A DNA stretch of 64,000 nt, from positions 62,001 to 126,000 of the forward strand of contig NZ_JACJKN010000004.1 in assembly GCF_016900775.1 (NCBI RefSeq), given 5' to 3'. Shown piece after piece: positions 8,203 through 15,917 of this stretch. The stretch comes from Olsenella uli. Its GTDB lineage: Bacteria > Actinomycetota > Coriobacteriia > Coriobacteriales > Atopobiaceae. The translations under genes and the position numbers were made by a program. Within the stretch, counting starts at the first letter, position 1. The number at the start of each line of letters is the position of its first letter. Below the pieces are notes generated by a model that was not told the DNA's origin, did not search any database, and was given only the letters and a program-made list of their open reading frames with translations.

Positions 8203-8315
8203 TTCGCCCAGACAGAGCCAGCCGACGTTCTTCTCCCCTCCCGGGGCGTAATACGTCGGCTGGCTCTGTCTGGGCGAAATGGGGACGTCAGCCCCGGCGC
8301 CCGCCCGGGCCGGCT
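8203..8315. repeat. 110-bp palindromic repeat, copy B
   Basis: Arms of 26 bp (8203-8228 and 8253-8278) are perfect reverse complements around a 24-nt loop that itself contains CCCCTCCCGGGG. The downstream 37 bp match the same flank in copy A at 5356-5392, so the mobile or duplicated unit is longer than the stem alone. It lies just beyond the TetR stop. Confidence 0.85.
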
Positions 8316-8329
8316 GAGCGGAGGGGCCG

Positions 8330-8929
8330 TCACACGCCGGCCTCGAGGAGGGCGCCGGCGCGGCGCGTCACCTCCTCGAGCGGTACGCTGCGGTCCGACA
8401 GCAGCCACCAGCGGTACAGCGAGAGCAGGCCGCCGACGCCGAATGCGAGCAGCATCTCCAGCTCCGTGTCCGAGAGCTCGCCGCGCACGAGGCCGCGCGC
8501 GGCGATCTGGTGGGCGAGCGGGCGGGCGAGGTGGTCGAAGAGCAGCTCGGTCGGCACGTGCTCGCAGTAGCGCTGCCGGAGCACGGCGTTCTTTCCCAGG
8601 TGCACCGAGAGCGCGTCGAAGAAGGCGGACAGCGGTCGGACGTCCTCGCCCGCCCCCACGCGACCGCGCATCGTCTCCTCCACCTCGTCGAGCAGCTCCG
8701 ACACCGCCTCCTCGACGATGGCGTCGAGGATCCCGTCGACGCCGCCGAAGTGCTGGTAGACGGTCTTCCTGTCGACGTCCGCCTCGCGCGCCACGGCGCT
8801 CACGGAGATCTGCTCGAAGGGCGTCGTCATGATCAGCCGGTCGAAGGCGCCCATCATGGCGCGGCGGCTCCGGCGCACGCGCCGGTCCACGGCCCGACCG
8901 TTCTTCTCGCCCTGTGCGCAATCCCCCAT
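8330..8929 (-). CDS. TetR/AcrR-family regulator
   Basis: A 199-residue TetR repressor with the N-terminal helix-turn-helix at about residues 39-62 (ISVSAVAREADVDRKTVYQHF) and an all-helical ligand domain of TetR_C type behind it. It is divergent from the radical SAM gene, and the 150-bp gap holds nested palindromes, so control of that gene and of itself is likely. A GEKN tetrapeptide near the N-terminus is coded by the GAAC form of the dispersed word at 8900. The ligand is unknown. Confidence 0.9.
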   Translation of the reverse strand: MGDCAQGEKNGRAVDRRVRRSRRAMMGAFDRLIMTTPFEQISVSAVAREADVDRKTVYQHFGGVDGILDAIVEEAVSELLDEVEETMRGRVGAGEDVRPLSAFFDALSVHLGKNAVLRQRYCEHVPTELLFDHLARPLAHQIAARGLVRGELSDTELEMLLAFGVGGLLSLYRWWLLSDRSVPLEEVTRRAGALLEAGV

Positions 8930-8940
8930 TGTCCGCCCCT

Positions 8941-9018
8941 CTGTGGAATAGTGGCCAACTCGCTCCCCTTCATGGAAGAGACATACCTAGTATTCCACAG
9001 TTGTGGATTTATTACTAG
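8941..9018. promoter_or_regulatory. Nested palindromes between TetR and radical SAM genes
   Basis: CTGTGGAATA (8941-8950) is repeated inverted as TATTCCACAG (8991-9000). The second copy is part of CCACA-GT-TGTGG (8995-9006), which is itself framed by CTAGTA (8987-8992) and TACTAG (9013-9018). This is a good candidate for TetR operators acting on both divergent genes. Confidence 0.5.
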
Positions 9019-9080
9019 ATGGGTATAAACAGCACCGTTCGGTTCCAGAAACCATAGGGATCGCGTCGGAAGGACCAAGG

Positions 9081-10523
9081 ATGTCGCTTACCCAGACGGC
9101 GGAGCGCGCGGCGCTCTACAAGCTCATCGACTACGTGGACGAGGACCCGGAGGCCCGCATCCCCAAGATCATGGACACGATCGACCGCTACACGCCCAAG
9201 GACGTCTTCCCCACGCAGCGTGCGGCCTTCAGGAACGCCATCGACGGGCGCAGCAACTGGTACGAGCTCATCCTCAAGGCGTTCCGGCTCAACCCCGAGG
9301 TGCGGACGCGTCTGCTCAAGGCCCTCATCGTGGACGCCAACATCCTCGCCTGGCCCGTCCAGGAGAAGGCGCGCGAGAAGTACGAGTGCAACATCCCGTG
9401 GGCGATCCTCCTGGACCCCACGAGCGCCTGCAACCTGCGCTGCACCGGCTGCTGGGCGGCAGAGTACGGCCACGCGCTCAACCTCTCCTACGAGGACATC
9501 TGCTCGATCATCGACCAGGGCCGCGAGCTGGGCTGCCACATCTACATCTACACGGGCGGCGAGCCGCTCGTGCGCAAGGCCGACCTCATCCGCATCTGCG
9601 AGAAGTACCCCGACTGCGTCTTTCTCTGCTTCACCAACGCCACCCTCATCGACGAGGCCTTCTGCCAGGACATGATCCGCGTGGCCAACTTCGTGCCCGC
9701 CATCTCCGCCGAGGGCAACGAGCACACCACCGACGCGCGCCGCGGCGACGGCACCTACGCCAAGATCGAGCGCGCCATGGACCTCCTGCGCGAGCACGCG
9801 CTGCCCTTTGGCATCTCGGCCTGCTGGACGCGCGCCAACGCCGACGCCATCGCCACCGAGGAGAACATGGACTGGATGATCGAGAAGGGCGCGCTCTTCT
9901 GCTGGTACTTCCACTTCATGCCCGTGGGCCGCGCCGCCTCGGCGGACCTCATGCCCACGCCGGAGCAGCGCGAGCGGATGTACCGCTTCGTGCGCGCGAT
10001 GCGCGACAAGAAGCCGCTCTTCACGATGGACTTCCAGAACGACGGCGAGTTCGTGGGCGGCTGCATCGCCGGCGGACGGCGCTACCTGCACATCAACGCC
10101 GCCGGGGACGTGGAGCCGTGCGTCTTCATCCACTACTCCAACGCCAACATCCACGACGTGAGCCTGCTGGACGCGCTGCGCTCCCCGCTCTTCATGAAGT
10201 ACTACGAGGGCCAGCCGTTCAACACCAACCACCTGCGCCCCTGCCCCATGCTCGAGAACCCCGACGACCTGCCGCGCATGGTGGCCGAGACGGGCGCCCG
10301 CTCGACGGACCTCGTGGAGCAGGAGACGCCCGAGCAGCTGCGCGAGAAGACCGCCCCGGCGGCGGCCGCGTGGACGCCGGTGGCCGAGCGCCTGTGGGAG
10401 GACGAGGCCGACCCGATGCACCAGACGCGCCAGAAGTGGAACGAGGGCCAGGCCGCGACGGACGTCTCGCGGCTCGCGCGGCTCGGGCGCGACCTCACCG
10501 AGCAGCCGGAGCCGCGGCTGTAG
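9081..10523 (+). CDS. Radical SAM/SPASM-like protein
   Basis: A 480-residue radical SAM enzyme. The cluster motif is C117, C121 and C124 (CNLRCTGC). YTGGEPL matches the GGE motif that contacts SAM. A C-terminal stretch with GGCIAGGRRYLHINAAG and PCVF resembles a SPASM or auxiliary-cluster region. Such proteins mature peptides or modify small molecules, but no precursor peptide was found next to it. The ATG at 9081 follows GGAAGGACCAAGG; an earlier in-frame GTG (8-9 kb border) would overlap the palindromic operator region. The divergent TetR gene is its likely regulator. It appears monocistronic. Confidence 0.87.
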   Translation: MSLTQTAERAALYKLIDYVDEDPEARIPKIMDTIDRYTPKDVFPTQRAAFRNAIDGRSNWYELILKAFRLNPEVRTRLLKALIVDANILAWPVQEKAREKYECNIPWAILLDPTSACNLRCTGCWAAEYGHALNLSYEDICSIIDQGRELGCHIYIYTGGEPLVRKADLIRICEKYPDCVFLCFTNATLIDEAFCQDMIRVANFVPAISAEGNEHTTDARRGDGTYAKIERAMDLLREHALPFGISACWTRANADAIATEENMDWMIEKGALFCWYFHFMPVGRAASADLMPTPEQRERMYRFVRAMRDKKPLFTMDFQNDGEFVGGCIAGGRRYLHINAAGDVEPCVFIHYSNANIHDVSLLDALRSPLFMKYYEGQPFNTNHLRPCPMLENPDDLPRMVAETGARSTDLVEQETPEQLREKTAPAAAAWTPVAERLWEDEADPMHQTRQKWNEGQAATDVSRLARLGRDLTEQPEPRL

Positions 10524-10570
10524 GGCGGCTCGGCGCCGCCCTCCCGGCTGCGTCGGCCAGCGTCGGGGAC

Positions 10571-10652
10571 ATCAAATCTGGCTGCGGCGTTTTGGCTGTC
10601 TTGCGCCTCCCGGAGGGGCCCAGATGGCCAAAACGCCGCAGCCAGATTTGAT
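10571..10652. repeat. Perfect palindrome, 26-bp arms
   Basis: Arms 10571-10596 and 10627-10652 (core GGCTGCGGCGTTTTGGC) are perfect complements around a 30-nt loop with CTCCCGGAGG inside. It sits between the converging radical SAM and esterase genes. A GCGAGAAGGAC word starts 3 bp after it, and an inverted partial word (CTTCTCGCCC) follows at 10695. Confidence 0.85.
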
Positions 10653-10706
10653 ATGCGAGAAGGACGGGCCGGCCGCGGGGGCACTGGGGGCCGCTCTTCT
10701 CGCCCG

Positions 10707-11540
10707 TCAATCGCCGCGGGCGCCGAGCTCGCCCAGCCACTCGGCGGCGAGGTCGAGCCAGCGCGCGGCATGGGGGCTCACGCAGTCCGCCCAGCGCGCC
10801 GACTGCTCGGTGGCGAGCGAGAGCCCGTGGCGCCCCGCGTGGAAGACGTGGCACTCGTGGTCCACGCCGTGCGCGGCGAGCGCCTCCGCATAGCGGTAGG
10901 CGTTGCGCACCGGCACGGTCTCGTCCGTGGCCGTGTGCCAGAGGAAGGTGGGCGGGGTCGCGGGCCCCACGAGGCCCTGCGCCGCGCGCAGGGGCGAGCC
11001 CTCGGGGCAGATGCGCGCGGCGTAGGCGGCGTCCGCCGGCCAGCCGGCGTCGAGGTCGATCACCGGGTAGCAGAGCACCTGCCAGTCCACGCGCGCCTCG
11101 GCCGCCGAGACGCCCGCGCGTGCGAGGAGCGCGCCCTCGCCCATGAGGCCCGCGTACGTGGCGCACAGGTGCGCGCCCGCGGAGCAGCCGAGGGTCCCGA
11201 CGAGGGCCTCGTCCACGTACCACTCGGCCGCCCGGGAGCGCACGAGCGCCACCGCCCGGGCGAGGTCCACCTGCGGCGCGGGAAGGAGCGGACCCGGCTC
11301 GGCGGCGTCGAGCACGGTGTAGTCGAGCACGAAGGCCTGGAGGCCGCGGGCGAGAAGCGCGAGCGCGATCGGCTCCGCCTCGAGGTCGGAGCAGAACTCG
11401 TAGCCGCCGCCGGGGCAGACCACCGCCGCCGGGCGAAGGCGGCCCTCCTGCGCGCCCACGTTGTCCTGGACGTAGGCCGTGAGCGCGGCGGCCCCGGGCC
11501 CATATCCCGAGCTCGGAAGCTCTATTCTCTCGACGCGCAT
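10707..11540 (-). CDS. Alpha/beta hydrolase, esterase type
   Basis: A 277-residue alpha/beta-hydrolase of the acetyl-esterase/carboxylesterase group. The oxyanion segment CPGGGYEFCS (about 42-51), nucleophile S120 in GCSAGAHL, acid in HTATDETVPV and histidine in GRHGLS form a full catalytic set. There is no signal peptide, so it should be cytoplasmic. The ATG at 11540 was chosen for its GGGAGG at 6 bp; an in-frame GTG eight codons upstream is possible. It is divergent from the Fec-type operon and converges on the radical SAM gene. Confidence 0.88.
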   Translation of the reverse strand: MRVERIELPSSGYGPGAAALTAYVQDNVGAQEGRLRPAAVVCPGGGYEFCSDLEAEPIALALLARGLQAFVLDYTVLDAAEPGPLLPAPQVDLARAVALVRSRAAEWYVDEALVGTLGCSAGAHLCATYAGLMGEGALLARAGVSAAEARVDWQVLCYPVIDLDAGWPADAAYAARICPEGSPLRAAQGLVGPATPPTFLWHTATDETVPVRNAYRYAEALAAHGVDHECHVFHAGRHGLSLATEQSARWADCVSPHAARWLDLAAEWLGELGARGD

Positions 11541-11656
11541 CAGCACCTCCCAAGGTTGGCTCACCCCATCATACCGGCTGGCGCCCCTCCCGGGGCAGGC
11601 CGACGGCCCGCCCGGCGTATCATGGGAGGGAACACATCGGGGAAAGGAGCCCTCCC

Positions 11657-12829
11657 ATGTCCTTCTCGCTCACGCGCAGAGACGCCCTGGGGCTTGGCGG
11701 GGCGCTGCTCGCGCCGATTGTACTCTCTGGCTGCACGGGGTCGGAGGGGGCCGGGCCGGAGGCGCCGGGAGAGGCGCCCGGCGAGGGCCTCGCCGCGCTC
11801 GGCGACGCCACGCCCGTCCCGCTCGCGCACGCCACGCAGTTCACGCTCGACGCCTACGACGGGGGCTTCCAGCTCGCGACGCTGGCCAGCGGCGAGCGCC
11901 TGCTCGTCGTGCCCGAGGGCGCGGAGCCGCCGGCGGGCCTGCCCGGCGACGTAGGCGTGATCCGGCAGCCGCTCGAAAACGTCTACCTGGTCTCCACCGG
12001 CATGATCTGCCTCGTGGACGCCATCGGCGCGCTCGACGCCGTCTCCGTCTCCTCGGTCAAGGCCGAGGACTCCCCCGTCGACGCCTTCACCGAGCGCCTG
12101 GAGGACGGCACGATCGCCTACGGCGGCCTCTACCGCGAGCCCGACTACGAGCTCATCACCGCCACGGGCTGCCCGCTGGCCATCGAGAACACCAACATCG
12201 ACCACGTACCCGAGGTGCGCGCCAAGCTCGAGGAGCTGGGCGTCACCGTCCTCATGGAGCAGTCGAGCCGGGAGGACGAGATGCTCGGCCGCCTGGAGTG
12301 GATCCGTCTCATGGGCGCCGCCTTTGGCCGCGAGGACGAGGCGGCGGCGGTCTTCGACGACGTGGCCGCGGGCGTGGAGGCCGCATCGCAGGGCGGCCCG
12401 ACGGGCAAGACCGTGGCCTTCTTCTACATCAACGAGGACGGCGCCGCCGTCACGCGCCGGGCCGGCGACTACTTCTGCCAGATGATCGAGGCCGCGGGCG
12501 GCGAGTACGTGAGCTTTGCCGAGGAGGGCGCCACCGACTCCTCCCCCACCACCGTCACCGTGGAGATGGAGCGCTTCTACGAGGGCGCGCGCGACGCCGA
12601 CGCCATCATCTACAACGGCACGATCGACGACGGCGTGACCTCCCTCGAGGCACTCAGCGAGAAGAACCGGCTGATCGCGGACTTCAAGGCCGTGCGCGAG
12701 GGCAACGTCTGGACCTGCGACGCCAACCTCTACCAGCAGATGACGAGCATGGCCGACATCATCGAGGACTTCCGCGCGGCCTTCTCCGGCACGGGCGAGC
12801 CCACCACCTTCATCTGGAGGCTGGGCTAG
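11657..12829 (+). CDS. ABC substrate-binding lipoprotein (iron/corrinoid type)
   Basis: A 390-residue periplasmic-binding-type lipoprotein of the FecB/BtuF superfamily. The N-terminus has a twin-arginine pair (TRRDALGLGG), a hydrophobic stretch and the lipobox LSGC with C26 as the lipid-bearing residue. The body has the ENTNIDHVPEVRAKLEELGV and TVAFFYIN segments typical of the fold. It would capture an iron chelate or a cobalamin-like ligand outside the cell. It is the first of three genes, with the permease starting 1 bp after its stop. No cobalamin riboswitch was recognised upstream. Confidence 0.88.
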   Translation: MSFSLTRRDALGLGGALLAPIVLSGCTGSEGAGPEAPGEAPGEGLAALGDATPVPLAHATQFTLDAYDGGFQLATLASGERLLVVPEGAEPPAGLPGDVGVIRQPLENVYLVSTGMICLVDAIGALDAVSVSSVKAEDSPVDAFTERLEDGTIAYGGLYREPDYELITATGCPLAIENTNIDHVPEVRAKLEELGVTVLMEQSSREDEMLGRLEWIRLMGAAFGREDEAAAVFDDVAAGVEAASQGGPTGKTVAFFYINEDGAAVTRRAGDYFCQMIEAAGGEYVSFAEEGATDSSPTTVTVEMERFYEGARDADAIIYNGTIDDGVTSLEALSEKNRLIADFKAVREGNVWTCDANLYQQMTSMADIIEDFRAAFSGTGEPTTFIWRLG

Positions 12830-12830
12830 C

Positions 12831-13868
12831 ATGGCGCGCGCCGCGGGCGAGAGGGCCGGGCGGGGTGGCCGGACCTTGGCCTTCGACCTCGCCGTTCTTC
12901 TCGCCCTGTGCGCGCTCTTCGTGGCGAGTCTGTGCCTGGGAAGCGTTGAGACCACGCCCGCGGAGGTGCTCGGCATCCTGGCCGCGGGGCCCGGGGACGC
13001 CTCCACCGCCGCGCAGGTCGTCTGGCAGATTCGCCTGCCGCGCGTCATCGAGGCGGTGCTTTTGGGCGGCGCGCTCTCGCTCTCCGGGTTCCTCCTGCAG
13101 ACGTTCTTCGCCAACCCCATCGCCGACCCCTTCGTGCTGGGCGTCTCCTCGGGCGCCAAGCTCGTGGTGGCGGTGGTGATGATCGTGGTGCTCGGCGCGG
13201 GCCAGGTCATGAGCCCCGCGGCGTCCGTGGGCACGGCGTTTCTCGGCTCGCTCGTCACGATGGGCTTCGTGCTGCTCATCTCGCGGCGCGTGCGCACCCA
13301 GGGCATGCTCATCGTGGCGGGCGTCATGGTGGGCTACATCTGCTCCGCAGTCACCAACTTCCTGATCGCCTTCGCCGACGACCAGGCGATCGTGAACCTG
13401 GACAACTGGTCGCGCGGGAGCTTCTCGGGCGCCACGTGGGCGGACGTGGGCGCGATCGCCGTGGCGACGCTCGCCATGTCCGCGGCGGTCTTCGCGCTCT
13501 CCAAGCCGCTCGGCGCCTACCAGCTCGGCGAGCCCTACGCGCAGAGCGTGGGCGTGAACGTGCTCGGGCTGCGCATGCTGATCGTTTTGGTGTCGAGCCT
13601 GCTCTCCGCGTGCGTGGCCGCCTTCGCGGGGCCGGTCTCGTTCGTGGGCATCGCCGCGCCGCACCTCGCCCGGCGCGGCGTGGGCTCGTCGCGGCCGCTC
13701 CTCGTGACGCCGGCGTGCTTCCTCACGGGCGCGGCCTTCTGCTGCGGCTGCGACCTCGTCGCGCGCACGCTCTTCTCGCCCGTGGAGCTCTCCGTGAGCG
13801 CCGTCACCGCCGTCTTTGGCGCGCCCGTCGTCATTGCCCTCATGCTCCGCGGGAGGGCGGGACGATGA
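12831..13868 (+). CDS. FecCD/BtuC-type ABC permease
   Basis: A 345-residue polytopic permease of the FecCD family. Family marks are the segment RLPRVIEAVLLGGALSLSG, the loop NPIADPFVLGVSSGA and the C-terminal GPVSFVGIAAPHLAR, which contacts the ATPase. About nine to ten membrane helices are predicted from hydrophobicity. It lies between the binding protein (1-bp gap) and the ATPase gene (ATGA overlap), so all three are one operon for uptake of an iron chelate or a corrinoid. Confidence 0.92.
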   Translation: MARAAGERAGRGGRTLAFDLAVLLALCALFVASLCLGSVETTPAEVLGILAAGPGDASTAAQVVWQIRLPRVIEAVLLGGALSLSGFLLQTFFANPIADPFVLGVSSGAKLVVAVVMIVVLGAGQVMSPAASVGTAFLGSLVTMGFVLLISRRVRTQGMLIVAGVMVGYICSAVTNFLIAFADDQAIVNLDNWSRGSFSGATWADVGAIAVATLAMSAAVFALSKPLGAYQLGEPYAQSVGVNVLGLRMLIVLVSSLLSACVAAFAGPVSFVGIAAPHLARRGVGSSRPLLVTPACFLTGAAFCCGCDLVARTLFSPVELSVSAVTAVFGAPVVIALMLRGRAGR

Positions 13869-14983
13869 GCGCCGAGAAGAACACGGGCTCGCAGCACGCG
13901 CTCGAGCTGCGGGGGCTTGACGTGGGGCACGGACAGCGGGCGCTCGTGCGCGACGTCTGCCTTGCCGTGAGGCCCGGTCAGGTGGTAGCGCTGATCGGCC
14001 CCAACGGGTCGGGCAAGACCACCATCCTGCGCACCGTGGCGGGGCAGCTCCGCGCGCTCGGCGGCGTGGTGGAGCTCTTCGGGCGGGAGCTGGGCGGCAT
14101 CCCCGCGGCAGAGCGCGCCCGCGCCATGTCCGTCATGCTCACGGGCCGCCCGTCAACCGAGCTTCTCACCTGCCGCGACGTGGTGGAGGCCGGCCGCTAC
14201 CCGTTCACCGGGCGCCTCGGGGTGCTCGGCGAGAAGGACCACGAGGCCGTCGCCGCCGCGATGTCCGCGACGGGCGTGCTCAACATCGCGGAGCGCGACT
14301 TCGCGCACGTGAGCGACGGCCAGCGGCAGCGCGTCCTTCTCGCCCGCGCGCTCTGCCAGGAGCCGCGCGTGCTGCTGCTCGACGAGCCCACGTCGTACCT
14401 GGACGTACGCTCGCAGCTGGACGTCCTTCAGCTCCTGCGCCGCGAGGCGCGCGAGCGCGGGACTGCCGTGGTGGCCTCCCTCCACGAGATCGACCTCGCC
14501 CAGAAGGCCGCCGACCACGTGATCTGCGTACACGATGGCCACATCATGTGCCAGGGGACGCCCGACGAGGTGTTCACCGCCGAGCGCGTGGCCGAGCTCT
14601 ACGACCTCGCGCCAGGCGCCTACGACCCCGCCTTCGGCAGCGTCGAGCTCGCGCGGCCGGAGGGAGATCCGGAGGTCTTCGTCATCGCCGGGGGCGGCAC
14701 CGGCGCCGCGTGCTTCCGGCGGCTCGCGCGCGAGGGCACGCCGTTCGCCGCGGGCGTGCTCCACGAGCACGACACGGACGGCCTGCTCGCGCGCAGCCTC
14801 GCGACGCGCGCCGTCTTCGAGCGCGACTTCGAGCCCGTGAGCGACGCGGCCGTCGCCGAGGCGCGCGAGGCCCTTCTCGCCTGCCGCGAGGTCATCTGCT
14901 GCGTGGGCGAGTTCGGCACGATGAACGCCCGCAACGCCGAGCTCCTCGACGCCGCGCGCAAGGCCGGCATCCCCGTTCGCTGA
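13865..14983 (+). CDS. FecE/BtuD-type ATPase with extra C-terminal domain
   Basis: A 372-residue ABC ATPase. Walker A GPNGSGKTT (about 45-53), signature VSDGQRQR (about 148) and Walker B VLLLDEPTSYLD (about 170) are intact. The ATPase domain ends near residue 255. About 105 further residues start with VFVIAGGGTGAACFRRL, a glycine-rich turn like a nucleotide-binding Rossmann start, and continue with ECREV-like helix-strand units. Comparable extensions occur in some anaerobe corrinoid/iron importers. A GEKD (coded at 14228) sits in a loop of the ATPase domain. The start overlaps the permease stop (ATGA). Confidence 0.9.
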   Translation: MSAEKNTGSQHALELRGLDVGHGQRALVRDVCLAVRPGQVVALIGPNGSGKTTILRTVAGQLRALGGVVELFGRELGGIPAAERARAMSVMLTGRPSTELLTCRDVVEAGRYPFTGRLGVLGEKDHEAVAAAMSATGVLNIAERDFAHVSDGQRQRVLLARALCQEPRVLLLDEPTSYLDVRSQLDVLQLLRREARERGTAVVASLHEIDLAQKAADHVICVHDGHIMCQGTPDEVFTAERVAELYDLAPGAYDPAFGSVELARPEGDPEVFVIAGGGTGAACFRRLAREGTPFAAGVLHEHDTDGLLARSLATRAVFERDFEPVSDAAVAEAREALLACREVICCVGEFGTMNARNAELLDAARKAGIPVR

Positions 14984-14988
14984 GCGGG

Positions 14989-15801
14989 TCAGCCGGCGGC
15001 CGCCCCCGACCCGCTGACGAAGGAGTCCACGAGGGCCTGGTTCTGGGCGAGAAGGACCTCGAGGGCGCACCGCGCCTCGTCAGAGAGCCCCCTCGTGGGA
15101 AACTCGCGCGCCATCGCCACGTTGACGCGGGCGTCGCAGATGTCCCCGAGCTCGTCCTGCACGCCCTTCATGCGCGCCCCCTCGGCGACGGCGTCGGGCC
15201 CCAGCAGCTCGGCGAAGCTCTCCCCGACGTAGCGCACGCGCTTCGCGCGCTTGCGCAGCGTGTGCACGGCGTCGGCGTCCGCACGGTCAACGCGCGCATA
15301 GCGCTCGTCGACGCTGCGGACCAGCTCGTCGAAGGCCGCGCGCACGTCCTCCCGCGTCACGCCCCTCTCGCGCACGCGCCGCCTCCAGGGCAGTCGCTCC
15401 ATCGCCTTTCTCACACGCCGCAGCGCGCGCCGCGCATGCCGGCCGCGCATGACGTCGACGACGTGGTTGCGCTCGAGCTCGCGCAGCTCGCCGATCTTCT
15501 CGTCAAGCTCGCCATAGGGGACGTCGAGCGCGCGGACCTGCCTCAGCAGCACGTCGTACTCGCGCAGGCGCGAGGTCTCTATCACCACGGAGCGCAGGTC
15601 GTCCTGGAGCAGCCGGTGACGGCGGCGCCTGAGGAACGGGGAGGCAAACGCCAGCAGGCTCCGCAGCGTGCGGATGGAGATGCGCAGCCGGTGGATGGTC
15701 TCCGGATCGTCCGGGCGGGCGAGAAACGCCTCGAGCCGGCGCTCCACCGTCCGCTCGCCCTCACGCAGCACGCGCGTGAGCTCCCTGCGCACGTCGCCCA
15801 T
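14989..15801 (-). CDS. CHAD-domain protein
   Basis: A 270-residue CHAD protein: an alpha-helical, strongly basic domain with conserved histidines (TIHRLRISIRTLRSLL near the N-terminus; DAVHTLRKRAKRVRYVGE near 185). CHAD domains bind polyphosphate and are found on polyphosphate granules or beside CYTH triphosphate-tunnel enzymes. No CYTH domain or polyphosphate kinase is adjacent here. It ends 5 bp after the converging FecE-type ATPase gene. GEKD-like coding is absent, but a GCGAGAAGGAC word is read antisense near its C-terminus as VLLA (15046). Confidence 0.9.
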   Translation of the reverse strand: MGDVRRELTRVLREGERTVERRLEAFLARPDDPETIHRLRISIRTLRSLLAFASPFLRRRRHRLLQDDLRSVVIETSRLREYDVLLRQVRALDVPYGELDEKIGELRELERNHVVDVMRGRHARRALRRVRKAMERLPWRRRVRERGVTREDVRAAFDELVRSVDERYARVDRADADAVHTLRKRAKRVRYVGESFAELLGPDAVAEGARMKGVQDELGDICDARVNVAMAREFPTRGLSDEARCALEVLLAQNQALVDSFVSGSGAAAG

Positions 15802-15830
15802 CGCCTACCTCCCGTGCCAGTTATGCCAGT

Positions 15831-15897
15831 CACGTCAGGTTCGTTTGGCATGCCATTTTAACCGGGTTCGTTTGGCATGCCAAACGAACCTGACGTG
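15831..15897. repeat. Palindrome, 25-bp arms, with nested 26-bp perfect palindrome
   Basis: Arms 15831-15855 and 15873-15897 pair perfectly (core GGTTCGTTTGGCATGCC). The right half, 15865-15890, is by itself a perfect 26-bp palindrome, so two alternative foldings exist. It lies between the CHAD gene start and the lipase stop. Confidence 0.85.
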
Positions 15898-15917
15898 ATT
15901 GGCAGTGATTGGCGGGC

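Noticed and set aside
11565-11656. Cobalamin riboswitch before the Fec/Btu-type operon
   Set aside because: The gap is only about 90 bp and no conserved B12-box was recognised.
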